Below are positions 14,216 to 22,092 of a DNA stretch of 24,677 nucleotides, piece after piece. Source of the stretch: Nitrososphaerota archaeon (lineage in GTDB: Archaea; Thermoproteota; Nitrososphaeria; Nitrososphaerales; UBA57); contig JACPBJ010000066.1 of NCBI GenBank assembly GCA_016180375.1, forward strand, positions 1-24,677, read 5' to 3'. Every line of letters starts with the position of its first letter. Within the stretch, counting starts at the first letter, position 1. A program made the translations under genes and the position numbers. The notes below the pieces were generated by a model. It was not told where the DNA came from, did no database searches, and worked only from the letters and a program-made list of their open reading frames with translations.

Positions 14216-15295
14216 GTGCCGAAGATGCTAGAAGAATCAGATCTGGCGAAGATTGACAAATCTGGACTGTATAGAGACTATGAGTCATGGCCTGATTATG
14301 CCGAGCAAGCCTCCAGCATAAAGGTCAATCTTCCATCCCCTGATAGAATTGATAACATAATTCTCGTCGGAATGGGCGGTTCTGCGTGCCCCGCTGACAT
14401 TCTCAGAAGTTGGCTTTCCCCTCAACTAAAAGTCCCCTTGATAGTAGTACGTGATAGCAGATTGCCAAACTTTGTTGGCAAGAACACCTTGGTCATCGGT
14501 TCAAGCATTTCTGGCGATACAAGGGAAACAATTACTGCAGCCCGCGATGCGTTTGAAAGGAAGGCCACACTCGCAACGATTTCATCGGGAGGCAAACTTG
14601 CGGAGTTTTCTGAAAAACATGGAATTCCTCATACAAGTGCCAAGATGTTACTGGTGCCTCGGTCGAGTCTGCTTTTCGTATTATTTCCAATGATCTCAAT
14701 TCTTTCAGGGTTGGGGGTAATTTCTGAGCCCAAGTACGAAGTGGATGAAGCCAGAAAGACGTTAGTTAATTTGAAGCAAAGAATCTCGGTCAAAGTTACA
14801 TTCGAAAGAAACCCATCAAAGACCTTGGCTGACAGGCTCCGAGCAGGAATACCTGTAATATTTGCAACGGATCTTCTTGCTGCTGCCGCTACAAGATTCA
14901 AAGATTGCCTAAATGAGAATTCAAAAATCCATGCGTTCAGTGATTCACTTCCTGAGATCGCGCATAACGAGATTGAAGCATGGAACACGGACTGGGACGA
15001 TGTGCTGCGTCCTGTGCTACTTCGCCAGTCAGTTGAAAGCGAAAGTGTCAGGGAGAGATTCAGAGCATTTGAGGAGCTCTTCAGGGCGCGTGAAGTAAAT
15101 TCGAGTAACATAGTTGCTGAAGGAGAAACCCTCCTCAGTAATATTCTAGGTATGATCTACTTGCTTGACTACACTTCAATATACCTTGCAGTATTCAGAA
15201 AAGTAGATCCCACACCGACTCCAAATCTAGATACACTAAAAGCGAAATTGGATGCTAGGCTCAGCTCTATTGATATGCTAATAGGCAAAACCTAG
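14216..15295 (+). CDS. Bifunctional phosphoglucose/phosphomannose isomerase
   Basis: This 359-residue protein matches the archaeal PGI/PMI family. It has a first SIS domain with ILVGMGGSACPADIL, a phosphate-binding SSISGDTRET loop, a second SIS domain, and the catalytic EIAHNEIEAW segment (Glu and His for ring opening). It interconverts glucose-6-P, fructose-6-P and mannose-6-P, feeding both gluconeogenesis and sugar-nucleotide synthesis. A GGTGAG ribosome site at 14208-14213 sits close before the GTG at 14216; an ATG lies three codons later. It is the last gene of the plus-strand operon and shares a CTAG stop overlap with galT. Confidence 0.93.
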   Translation: MPKMLEESDLAKIDKSGLYRDYESWPDYAEQASSIKVNLPSPDRIDNIILVGMGGSACPADILRSWLSPQLKVPLIVVRDSRLPNFVGKNTLVIGSSISGDTRETITAARDAFERKATLATISSGGKLAEFSEKHGIPHTSAKMLLVPRSSLLFVLFPMISILSGLGVISEPKYEVDEARKTLVNLKQRISVKVTFERNPSKTLADRLRAGIPVIFATDLLAAAATRFKDCLNENSKIHAFSDSLPEIAHNEIEAWNTDWDDVLRPVLLRQSVESESVRERFRAFEELFRAREVNSSNIVAEGETLLSNILGMIYLLDYTSIYLAVFRKVDPTPTPNLDTLKAKLDARLSSIDMLIGKT

Positions 15296-16248
15296 ATCAC
15301 CCCAACAAGCTCTGCAAGCTCCTTCCTTGATGCTCTGCCTAGAACCTCTCCTGTAGTTTCTGGAGGAACATCGTTCAGAAAAACATCCAGTCCTTTTTCG
15401 AGACTTCCCCAGTTTCGCATCTTGGGATGCACTTCTATATGCCAGTGGTGCTCGTTACTTTTTTCATTGGTTGAGTGGAATACCATGGTGAATGGGGCGT
15501 TACCTAGGGCGGCATTCAGTCCGCCCAGAGTTGAGCGGAGGACTAACGCTAAATCATTGATTTCTCTCTCAGTTGATCTCAGGAAACTCGTCTGATGAGT
15601 TCGAGGGGAAATCCAGAATTCATGGGAGCTTGTTGGTGCCCATGGAGCGAAGGCTATGTAGTAAGATGTTGAAATCAGTTGTCTCGGCCCTCCCAGTTCC
15701 ACGCTTACTACTCTGCACATCGGGCAAACGTCAAAATCCTGCCTTGATTTTTCAGCAGTTTGAATCTCTTCTGCGATAATGGGTGGAATTTCAGGAAGAG
15801 CAAGAAGCTCAAGATTTGGGTGGGATGTTACAGCGCCTGCGCAGTGACCATACCTTGCAAAAAGCAACACATAGTTGATCTCCTTATTGCTGTACATGGT
15901 CTTCGTGTTTTCTTGAGCCAATGTAAGTACCTTAGCGATCGTTTCAACTGCAAGTTTCTGGAACAAATCACCGTGTTTCGCGCTTGCTATTAGCGCTAGA
16001 TGGTTATTGTTTAATTTTTCATCCGCTTCTTCAAAATTCACTGCAAGACCTTGTGGATGATTTGTCGCAACAGGGGAGAAAGGTTTCTTTGCACTTGAAA
16101 CATGTTCACAGGCAAAGCACTTACCGGAATCTGAAACTTCGTCTTTGTAAAATTCTGTGCCTCTGTTGCCCCTTTCAGTATTTGTTATCACCAGTCGGTT
16201 TGTAAAATAATCTCTCCTGAGCTCAGGCACATCGCCACGATTATTCAA
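15292..16248 (-). CDS. galT: Galactose-1-phosphate uridylyltransferase-like protein
   Basis: The 318-residue protein has GalT hallmarks. RDYFTNRLVIT opens the first HIT-like domain, followed by CFAC (43-46, likely zinc). VCPMC follows in the second half, and the C-terminal block HHWHIEVHP with FLNDVPPE resembles archaeal and thermophile GalT. The enzyme moves UMP between UDP-glucose and galactose-1-P through a nucleotidylated histidine. ADP-glucose phosphorylase-like activity is a possible alternative for this family. Its convergence with the sugar-activation operon supports a hexose-1-phosphate role. The start is the ATG at 16248. Confidence 0.85.
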   Translation of the reverse strand: MNNRGDVPELRRDYFTNRLVITNTERGNRGTEFYKDEVSDSGKCFACEHVSSAKKPFSPVATNHPQGLAVNFEEADEKLNNNHLALIASAKHGDLFQKLAVETIAKVLTLAQENTKTMYSNKEINYVLLFARYGHCAGAVTSHPNLELLALPEIPPIIAEEIQTAEKSRQDFDVCPMCRVVSVELGGPRQLISTSYYIAFAPWAPTSSHEFWISPRTHQTSFLRSTEREINDLALVLRSTLGGLNAALGNAPFTMVFHSTNEKSNEHHWHIEVHPKMRNWGSLEKGLDVFLNDVPPETTGEVLGRASRKELAELVGVI

Positions 16249-16331
16249 GGGGCATTATAGGCTTATAGGTGATAGTAGGTAGATTATAGAATGCGCGCGC
16301 CCTGTGCAAAAATAGTCTAGGAGGGCGAGGC

Positions 16332-16340
16332 AATATAAAG
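16332..16340 (+). promoter_or_regulatory. TATA box for the cinA-like gene
   Basis: AATATAAAG on the plus strand predicts a start near 16363, leaving a short leader ending in GGAAGAGGC just before the ATG at 16387. Confidence 0.45.
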
Positions 16341-16386
16341 GAAGGAGCTGAAGGCCTCATTTGTCAATAGGACAATAGGAAGAGGC

Positions 16387-17214
16387 ATGACAGGAAACAT
16401 CTTCGAACTCATTGCTGTCGGCAACGAACTGCTCATAGGTAAAACCCTTAACACAAACATTCACTGGATCGCAGGGGAGGTTACCAAGCTGGGCGGTTTT
16501 GTAAGAAGGGCTACTGTAGTTAGAGATGATCTGAATGAGATTTCAGATGCTCTTCGAAATGCTCTTCGAAGAAAGAGTGACTGGATAATTGTAACTGGAG
16601 GCTTGGGTCCTACTTTTGATGACATGACCCTTCAGGGCGTGGCAATCGCACTAAATAGGAAACTCGTTGTGAACAGCAACGGTCTGAAGTATTTGAAGCG
16701 TAGTTATGAAAGGTTTCGAGCTCAGGGAGTTCTGAAGTCTTATGCTTTGACAAAAGAAAGAAAGAAAATGGTTATGATGCCGGAGCGTTCGAAGGCACTT
16801 GCTAACTCCGTGGGCACTGCACCCGGCGTAATGGTTCAAGCAGGCAAGAGCTTGGTCATCTGCCTGCCAGGCGTTCCCGCTGAAATGGAGGCGATAATGG
16901 AAGAATCGGTAATACCTGAGATTAGCAAGAAGATCGGCTTGCATTACTTCTGCGAAGGCATCCTTGAGGTTTCAAACGTCATTGAATCAAATATTGCTCC
17001 GTTCATCAGAGAAGTTATGGCTTCTAACCCCTCAGCCTACATAAAGTCCCATCCAAGAGGGATAGTCAAAGGAGCATCAAGGATAGAGCTTAGCATAACA
17101 ACTACAGCGCCGAACAAGAGTGCCGCCCAGAAAATTATCAAGAAGACGCTCGATCAGATGGAGCAGAAAGTCGAGAAGATTGGAGGAATCATACTCTCAA
17201 AGAAGGTATCTTGA
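16387..17214 (+). CDS. CinA-like molybdopterin-binding-domain protein (NMN deamidase-related)
   Basis: The 275-residue protein is the MoaB/MogA-like half of CinA. It opens with IAVGNELLIGKTLNTN, then has VTGGLGPTFDD (70-79), NSVGTAPG and CLPGVPAEM, all diagnostic of the COG1058 fold. The C-terminal deamidase domain of bacterial CinA is absent, as is usual in archaea. Bacterial CinA acts in pyridine-nucleotide salvage (ADP-ribose pyrophosphatase/NMN deamidase); the archaeal single-domain activity is not settled. It is convergent with the small zinc-ribbon gene across a 41-base gap. Confidence 0.88.
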   Translation: MTGNIFELIAVGNELLIGKTLNTNIHWIAGEVTKLGGFVRRATVVRDDLNEISDALRNALRRKSDWIIVTGGLGPTFDDMTLQGVAIALNRKLVVNSNGLKYLKRSYERFRAQGVLKSYALTKERKKMVMMPERSKALANSVGTAPGVMVQAGKSLVICLPGVPAEMEAIMEESVIPEISKKIGLHYFCEGILEVSNVIESNIAPFIREVMASNPSAYIKSHPRGIVKGASRIELSITTTAPNKSAAQKIIKKTLDQMEQKVEKIGGIILSKKVS

Positions 17215-17255
17215 AATATTCTCAACAGCGATTAGCTTGGTTTATCCCATTTGCC

Positions 17256-17462
17256 TTACTTCTTAGAGAGCCACCATTCGAGATATTCGCCGTGCTCTCT
17301 TCTCTTCTTTCTCTTCTCATTATCCTGATCTTTCAACCTATATCTTAACTCAGAGACCTGTTCTCTTGTTGCGAAAATACCGCAACCTGTGCATATGAAT
17401 GTCTTGGCTGAGATATCAAAGAACATCTTGGCTCCGCACTCAGGGCAAAAAGTATCGGGCAT
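17256..17462 (-). CDS. Small zinc-ribbon protein with charged C-terminal helix
   Basis: A 68-residue protein with CPEC (6-9) and CTGC (24-27), a classic two-knuckle zinc ribbon of the type in RPA12/TFS N-termini. It is followed by a Lys/Arg/Glu-rich helix ending in EYLEWWLSKK. Such stand-alone ribbons are frequent in archaea and may bind nucleic acid or a polymerase or ribosome partner; I cannot name one. The minus strand carries CTTTTAAGC about 25 bases before ATG 17462, fitting a leaderless transcript. It is divergent from the ABCE1 gene. Confidence 0.8.
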   Translation of the reverse strand: MPDTFCPECGAKMFFDISAKTFICTGCGIFATREQVSELRYRLKDQDNEKRKKRREHGEYLEWWLSKK

Positions 17463-17520
17463 GAAAAAATGAGGGTTTTGGTATGCTTAAAAGGTTTGTC
17501 AGAAGCGCCAAACGATACGG

Positions 17521-17528
17521 CTATAAAG
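17521..17528 (+). promoter_or_regulatory. TATA box upstream of ABCE1
   Basis: CTATAAAG predicts a transcription start near 17551, about 80 bases ahead of the ABCE1 ATG and on top of the mini-ORF ATG at 17549. Confidence 0.4.
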
Positions 17529-17548
17529 AAGATTTTATTTTCCTCCAC

Positions 17549-17599
17549 ATGACTAGGATGTCTCCCAGGCTGAAGTCTGTCAGCACAATTCTCCATTAG
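17549..17599 (+). other. Mini-ORF (16 codons) at the predicted start of the ABCE1 transcript
   Basis: An ATG at 17549 coincides with the start predicted from the TATA box at 17521-17528. It opens a 16-residue, Arg/Ser-rich ORF (MTRMSPRLKSVSTILH) ending 32 bases before the ABCE1 ATG. It parallels the mini-ORF before L40e. It may be a leaderless regulatory uORF or chance. Confidence 0.25.
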
Positions 17600-17631
17600 T
17601 TTTTCAGCGTCAATCCTAGCAAATAGCAGAG

Positions 17632-19446
17632 ATGGGTTGTTTGGTTCATCGCATTGCAGTTCTCGATAAAGATAGTTGCCATTCAAAGAAGTGCCAACTA
17701 GAGTGCATTAGGTTCTGCCCTGTGAATATGGATGGTAGCGAATGTATCGTTCTTGGCGCTGATGCTAAGGCAATCATTAGCGAAGAGTTGTGCACTGGCT
17801 GCGGCATCTGTATCAAGAAGTGCCCCTTTGAGGCAATTACCATTCTAAACATTGCAGAGGAGATAGGAGAGGACAAGATCCACCAGTATGGAGTTAACAC
17901 CTTCAGGCTTTACAGGCTTCCAACCCCAAGAAAAGGGAGCGTTGTCGGACTCGTAGGAAAGAACGGAGTAGGCAAGACAACAACACTGAACATTCTTTCT
18001 GGTATTCTTAAGCCCAATCTAGGCAGATACGAATCGCCGCCGGAATGGGACGATATACTCCAAGAGTTCAGTGGAACAGAGTTGAAGTCGCATCTTGAAA
18101 AAATATCTGCAGGTCAGCTTAAAGTTTCATTGAAGCCTCAAGCAGTATACAAAGTTGCTGAGGTGTGGAAAGGTGGTGCAAATGCTCTTCTCAAGAAGGT
18201 AGATGAGAGGAACGCGTATTCTGATTTGGTAGATAGCCTCAACCTTAAGGAGTGCATCTCAAAGAACGTATCAGAATTAAGTGGAGGAGAACTTCAGAGG
18301 CTAACGGTTGCTGTTGCCGCTTCCAAGGATGCCGACATCTATCTTTTCGATGAGCCATCATCCTATAACGATGTGTATCAGAGGCTTGCGGTCGCCAAAG
18401 TCATTCAAGGTCTTGCGGATATGGGCAGGAGCATAATTCTTGTAGAACACGATCTCACCTTCCTTGATTATCTAAGTGAGAACATTCATGTTCTTTATGG
18501 CGAGCCGGGAGTTTATGGCATAGTTTCTAGCGTATTACCTGCAAGAACAGGGATCAATGTTCTCTTGGATGGATATCTCCCGACAGAAAATGTGAGGTTC
18601 AGGGATCATAAGGTGAACTTTGAGGTCTATGCCCCTATGGGCGAAGAAGTCGAACTTCCCGAGATAGTAAAGTATGAAGGACTAACGAAGAGTTTTCCAG
18701 GCTTTATGTTGAAGGTTGAAGCAGGGTCGATTAAGCAAGGACAGGTCATAGGAGTGATTGGAGCAAACGCTCTGGGCAAGACTACGTATCTCAAGATAAT
18801 CGCAGGCATTGAAAAGTCTGACAGCGGCGAGGTCTTCAGCGGTGCAAAAATCTCCTACAAGCCTCAGTATCTTTCTTCAGATTATGACGGAGATGTCAAG
18901 ACATTCCTCTGGAGTGTGGCGGGAGACAAGGTCAACGACCCTGCATTTCAGTCATCGTTAATTGAGCCTCTAGGCATGCACAAGCTCTTCGAAAAGAATG
19001 TCAGAACCTTGAGCGGAGGAGAACTTCAGAAAGTTGCGATTTTGAGCTGTTTGATGAGGGATGCTGACATTTATGCGCTTGACGAACCATCTGCCTTTAT
19101 TGATGTTGAAGACAGGCTGACATTTGCCCGGGCCATTCAGAAGTTTGTGAAGTCTCAAGGCAAAACGGCTTTAATAGTGGACCATGACATTCAGATGGTA
19201 GACATAATCTCTGATTCCCTCATGATCTTTACAGGCGCTTCTGGAGAGTCAGGCTTCGCATCTCCTCCTCAGACAAAAGAGCAAGGGATGAACAGTTTCC
19301 TAAAGTCGCTCGGAATCACGTACCGTAGAGACATCGAAACTGGCAGACCAAGGGTAAACAAGCCTAGCAGCAAACTAGATAGAGAGCAGAAGGATGCGGG
19401 AAGATATTATTACCTTGCGAAAATATCAGAGCAAGCACAGGCTTGA
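17632..19446 (+). CDS. Ribosome-recycling ATPase ABCE1/Rli1
   Basis: The 604-residue protein has the ABCE1 order. An N-terminal Fe-S domain carries Cys 16, 21, 25, 29, 38, 54, 57, 60 and 64 (CTGCGICIKKCP). Nucleotide-binding domain 1 has Walker A GKNGVGKT (109-116), LSGGELQRL and FDEPSSYNDVYQR. A hinge follows. Domain 2 has GANALGKTT, LSGGELQKV and DEPSAFIDVEDR. ABCE1 splits 70S ribosomes after termination with aPelota and aRF1. The second Walker A has Ala where most have Pro and Gly, keeping Gly-Lys-Thr. The start fits the family N-terminus. The Trm5-like gene follows after six bases on the same strand. Confidence 0.96.
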   Translation: MGCLVHRIAVLDKDSCHSKKCQLECIRFCPVNMDGSECIVLGADAKAIISEELCTGCGICIKKCPFEAITILNIAEEIGEDKIHQYGVNTFRLYRLPTPRKGSVVGLVGKNGVGKTTTLNILSGILKPNLGRYESPPEWDDILQEFSGTELKSHLEKISAGQLKVSLKPQAVYKVAEVWKGGANALLKKVDERNAYSDLVDSLNLKECISKNVSELSGGELQRLTVAVAASKDADIYLFDEPSSYNDVYQRLAVAKVIQGLADMGRSIILVEHDLTFLDYLSENIHVLYGEPGVYGIVSSVLPARTGINVLLDGYLPTENVRFRDHKVNFEVYAPMGEEVELPEIVKYEGLTKSFPGFMLKVEAGSIKQGQVIGVIGANALGKTTYLKIIAGIEKSDSGEVFSGAKISYKPQYLSSDYDGDVKTFLWSVAGDKVNDPAFQSSLIEPLGMHKLFEKNVRTLSGGELQKVAILSCLMRDADIYALDEPSAFIDVEDRLTFARAIQKFVKSQGKTALIVDHDIQMVDIISDSLMIFTGASGESGFASPPQTKEQGMNSFLKSLGITYRRDIETGRPRVNKPSSKLDREQKDAGRYYYLAKISEQAQA

Positions 19447-19452
19447 AACTCG

Positions 19453-20292
19453 TTGGCAAGGACATTGAAAGAAGCTCTATCCAATGTTCTCTCCGCTAAA
19501 GAACTCTCAAATCTCTACTCAAGCTTCGACACCATCGGCGACATAATAGTAATCAAAGTCCCAGATGCTTTACAGCAGAGGAAGAGGCTGATAGGGCAAG
19601 CGATTCTGGAGAATCTCAAACCTGTAAAAGTAGTTCTGATGCAGAAAGGGCCTGTCTCTGGCGAATTTCGAATACGCGAACTCGAGCATTTAGCAGGAGA
19701 GAACAGAACTACAACCATTTACAAAGAACACGGATGTAGTTTCTTGGTTGATGTAGCGAAGGCCTATTTCTCCCCAAGGCTTTCAACTGAAAGGCTCAGA
19801 ATTGCAAATCTCGTCAAACCTAATGAGAGAGTGCTCAACATGTTCGCAGGTGTAGGGGCATTCTCAATAATTATAGCCAAGGCTCAGCCAGAATGCAAGG
19901 TTGTAAGCATAGATGTAAATCCCGAGGCGTTCAGATTTGCAGTTCAAAACGCTAGAATCAACAAGGTTGCTGGCAGAGTAAACACGATTCTTGGCGATGC
20001 TCGTGAAATTATCAAGAGTAGCGATTTAGGTAAATTCACTAGGGTTCTCATGCCCCTTCCCGAAAGCGCTTCAGAGTACTTGGATGATGCTATTTTTGCA
20101 GTGGAGCCCTCTGGCGGGTGGATGCATTATTACACGCATATGCACTCCGAAAACGAAGACGAGGCTACAGAGCAGGTCGAGTCAGATTTGCGCGCTAGGC
20201 TAAACACAAATCACGAGATCAATTTGGTTAAGGTTGTGAGGGAAGTGGGTCCCAGATGGTTCCAAGTTGTTGCTGATATCCATCTTACTTAA
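19453..20292 (+). CDS. Trm5-like tRNA (guanine-37-N1) methyltransferase without the N-terminal D1 domain
   Basis: The 279-residue protein carries the aTrm5 core: a D2 region with FRIRELEHLAGENRTTTIYKE (72-92), FSPRLSTER (106-114) with the conserved Glu113, and the SAM motif VLNMFAGVGAFSI (127-139). Compared with Methanocaldococcus Trm5 (about 336 residues) the N-terminal D1 domain is missing. The usual MNLP catalytic motif reads MPLP (200-203), replacing the Asn. It should methylate G37 (or act in wyosine synthesis, as the related Taw2/Taw22 enzymes do), but the substitution makes activity uncertain. Start is TTG 19453, six bases after the ABCE1 stop, so co-transcription is likely. Confidence 0.82.
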   Translation: MARTLKEALSNVLSAKELSNLYSSFDTIGDIIVIKVPDALQQRKRLIGQAILENLKPVKVVLMQKGPVSGEFRIRELEHLAGENRTTTIYKEHGCSFLVDVAKAYFSPRLSTERLRIANLVKPNERVLNMFAGVGAFSIIIAKAQPECKVVSIDVNPEAFRFAVQNARINKVAGRVNTILGDAREIIKSSDLGKFTRVLMPLPESASEYLDDAIFAVEPSGGWMHYYTHMHSENEDEATEQVESDLRARLNTNHEINLVKVVREVGPRWFQVVADIHLT

Positions 20293-20319
20293 CTTACAGC
20301 ACCCTCTGATTGGTTCTGA

Positions 20320-20334
20320 TAGCCCTGCAGGCTA
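20320..20334 (+). terminator. Hairpin TAGCC-CTGCA-GGCTA after the ABCE1-Trm5 operon
   Basis: A perfect 5-bp stem 28 bases after the Trm5-like stop. No T-run follows, so terminator function is only a guess. The rest of the 221-base gap to the next gene holds a second TATA-like box (20388-20395) inside GTTTATATTGCAAAC and the PEBP promoter (20454-20463); no gene is evident. Confidence 0.2.
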
Positions 20335-20453
20335 GAGGCAAACGGATAGTTAATTACTATCTTCTACATTTACTCTCATGTTTTGAGTTTATATTGCAAA
20401 CAAGGAAAAATTCCTAGACAGAGGCTTAGCAGACCCCGAGGAAGTATCAGAAT

Positions 20454-20463
20454 CATATTTATC
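20454..20463 (+). promoter_or_regulatory. TATA-like box for the PEBP gene
   Basis: CATATTTATC predicts a start near 20485, giving a leader of about 30 bases that includes GGTGG as ribosome site at about nine bases from the ATG. Confidence 0.4.
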
Positions 20464-20513
20464 GCAACCAACTTATTATCAAGGCGCCGTAATCCTTCGG
20501 GTGGTAGACGGTC

Positions 20514-20969
20514 ATGATAATTGAAAATCCTGCTTTCAAGAACAATGAACGTATCCCCTCCAAATCCCCGTGTGACGGTGATGATATGTCCCCTGAACTT
20601 GGATGGAATAGGGCTCCAAAGGAATCCAAAACATTCGCGCTCGTAATGGACGATCCTGATGCACCTATGGGCGTCTTTACTCACTGGGTAATCTTCAACA
20701 TACCTTCTTCTGAGAACGGACTTCCCGAAAATGTACCTACAGATGGAAAGCTTCCCAATGGTAGTGTTCAAGGAAGAACCGACTTCGGCAGAATTGGGTA
20801 TGGAGGCCCTTGTCCACCTTCAGGCGTACACAGATATAGGTTCCGCATTTACGCCCTGAATACGAGCCTAAACCTGCCTGTTGGCACTACCAAACAACAA
20901 GTGCTCAAAGCGATACAAGGCCATGTACTAGCAGATGCTGAACTGATAGGGCTCTACAGCAGGCGGTAA
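20514..20969 (+). CDS. YbhB/YbcL-type PEBP family protein
   Basis: The 151-residue protein has the phosphatidylethanolamine-binding protein core: an N-terminal SPELGWNRAPKESKTFALVMDDPDAP, the FTHWVIFNIP strand and YGGPCPPSGVHRYRF with the ligand-pocket residues. Length and motifs match bacterial/archaeal YbhB (about 150-180 residues) with no signal peptide, so it is cytoplasmic. The ligand and role are not known for most members. The next gene begins five bases after its stop on the same strand. Confidence 0.92.
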   Translation: MIIENPAFKNNERIPSKSPCDGDDMSPELGWNRAPKESKTFALVMDDPDAPMGVFTHWVIFNIPSSENGLPENVPTDGKLPNGSVQGRTDFGRIGYGGPCPPSGVHRYRFRIYALNTSLNLPVGTTKQQVLKAIQGHVLADAELIGLYSRR

Positions 20970-20974
20970 TAAGC

Positions 20975-21418
20975 ATGGAAGAGAAGATCGTCGGGAAGAC
21001 AAAGCACGGAGAAATTACGATTGATCAATTAGCGCAGATTCAGCCTGGCATGGCCAGGTTAATGGATGAGATTTCAAGGCGCTTCTACTATCTCTACTAC
21101 GCTGCGAAAGGAGGAAATTGGCCAATGGCAAAGCATCAGTATAATGAAACTATTGCCATAATGAACATTGTGAAGATAACACGCCCGAAATACGCTCAAG
21201 ATATGGAGACCTATGAGAAGCATCACCTTTCTCCCCTGTTGGAGGCTATAGAGAAAAAGGACTGGAAGGGTTTCGAAGCATCCTACAAGAAGGCCGTTGA
21301 AGGCTCTGATTACTATCATGACAAGTATGATTATTCATTCATAAGATTCGTCCTTCCATCGAAGCCACCCGAGCACATGTACTTGGGATCTCCAGAAAAA
21401 TTCTCGAGGAAGAAATAA
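20975..21418 (+). CDS. Helical-bundle protein, possible heme-less cytochrome c relative
   Basis: A 147-residue protein predicted to be mostly alpha-helical. IQPGMARLMDEISRRFYYLY and NWPMAKHQYNETIAIMNIV (about 22-69) are followed by helices ending in VEGSDYYHDKYDYSFIRFVL and PSKPPEHMYLGSP. The overall pattern recalls a soil-bacterial cytochrome-like family in which the last helix carries CxxCH before G-FI-P-PP. Here the Cys positions are replaced (SDYYH) and only the His remains. There is no signal peptide, so heme attachment is not expected. This link is from memory and uncertain. It is probably in one operon with the PEBP gene. Confidence 0.6.
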   Translation: MEEKIVGKTKHGEITIDQLAQIQPGMARLMDEISRRFYYLYYAAKGGNWPMAKHQYNETIAIMNIVKITRPKYAQDMETYEKHHLSPLLEAIEKKDWKGFEASYKKAVEGSDYYHDKYDYSFIRFVLPSKPPEHMYLGSPEKFSRKK

Positions 21419-21427
21419 TCGACGAAC

Positions 21428-21441
21428 AAAAGGCGCCTTTT
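21428..21441. promoter_or_regulatory. Perfect 14-base palindrome AAAAGGCGCCTTTT
   Basis: It lies nine bases after the stop of the upstream gene and just before the TATA-like TTAATTTAG (21450-21458) that sits at leaderless distance from the zinc-ribbon ATG at 21484. It could be an operator or, with its T-run, an end-of-transcript signal. Confidence 0.3.
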
Positions 21442-21483
21442 CAGACACATTAATTTAGTCGCTATAATATCTTCTGAAGTGCA

Positions 21484-21669
21484 ATGCCAGAAAACACCAA
21501 ATTCACAGTCTGTCCCAGATGTGGAAGCCGAGCCGTAGTGAAATCAACAGAGAATCCAATTCGAAATGTCATTCGAGACCACATCAAGTGCCCGAACTGC
21601 AAGTTTGAGCAGGTCGTAGAGAGAGCTCCAGATGTGACACTGGCGGACTGGCTGAAGGCTGAGAAATAG
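21484..21669 (+). CDS. Small zinc-ribbon protein
   Basis: A 61-residue protein with CPRC (10-13) and CPNC (36-39), separated by a basic strand pair, followed by an acidic C-terminal helix (VTLADWLKAEK). Both knuckles are intact, so zinc binding is expected. The family is not recognised; a role in transcription, translation or protein assembly would be usual. The TATA-like TTAATTTAG about 26 bases upstream points to a leaderless message. It is followed after 69 bases by another small gene on the same strand. Confidence 0.75.
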   Translation: MPENTKFTVCPRCGSRAVVKSTENPIRNVIRDHIKCPNCKFEQVVERAPDVTLADWLKAEK

Positions 21670-21738
21670 TAACTAGACAAGCAAGTTAGTAAAAAATGAC
21701 TTCCCGACTTTAGAGCCTCTTAACATGACTGCCCCTTA

Positions 21739-22092
21739 ATGTCGGATAACGTAGAGCTAAAGATTCTAGAGCAATTAGCTGCAACCATAGATGACATCAA
21801 TACAGGCCTGGAACCCAATATACTCTCAAGCTGGTACAATGTCATAGCGGAGAATGCCGCGCAGCTAGCTCCAGACGAGCTCAAGAGCTCTATCTCTGTA
21901 AAGCAGGACCCGGTCCTGTGGATGAAATTTGAATTAAAATGCTCGAAGCGGGCGATTCCTTACGTCATTGAAGCCATTGAAAGCGCGTTGCCAGAAATGC
22001 CCTTTGCTACCAGATTGTATTTCCAGAAGGTTGAAGAGATAATTGGGAAAGAGGCAACGAAGCCCGCATCAGTAGCAACTGCGCCATCCTAG
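21739..22092 (+). CDS. Conserved-looking hypothetical protein
   Basis: A 117-residue protein. Residues 1-50 are an amphipathic helical region, followed by a strand, LWMKFELKCSKRAIPYVIEAIESAL, and a short Ala/Thr/Pro-rich tail. No motif or family was recognised. Base composition and the interlocked CTAG stop shared with the convergent RAM-domain gene support it being a real gene. CTTTAGAG about 25 bases upstream could be its TATA box. Confidence 0.65.
   Translation: MSDNVELKILEQLAATIDDINTGLEPNILSSWYNVIAENAAQLAPDELKSSISVKQDPVLWMKFELKCSKRAIPYVIEAIESALPEMPFATRLYFQKVEEIIGKEATKPASVATAPS

Noticed and set aside
20576..20604. GTGATGA followed by CTGA, resembling C and D boxes of an archaeal guide RNA.
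   Set aside because: It lies inside the PEBP coding frame (the DGDDMSPEL segment) with no C'/D' pair or K-turn context.
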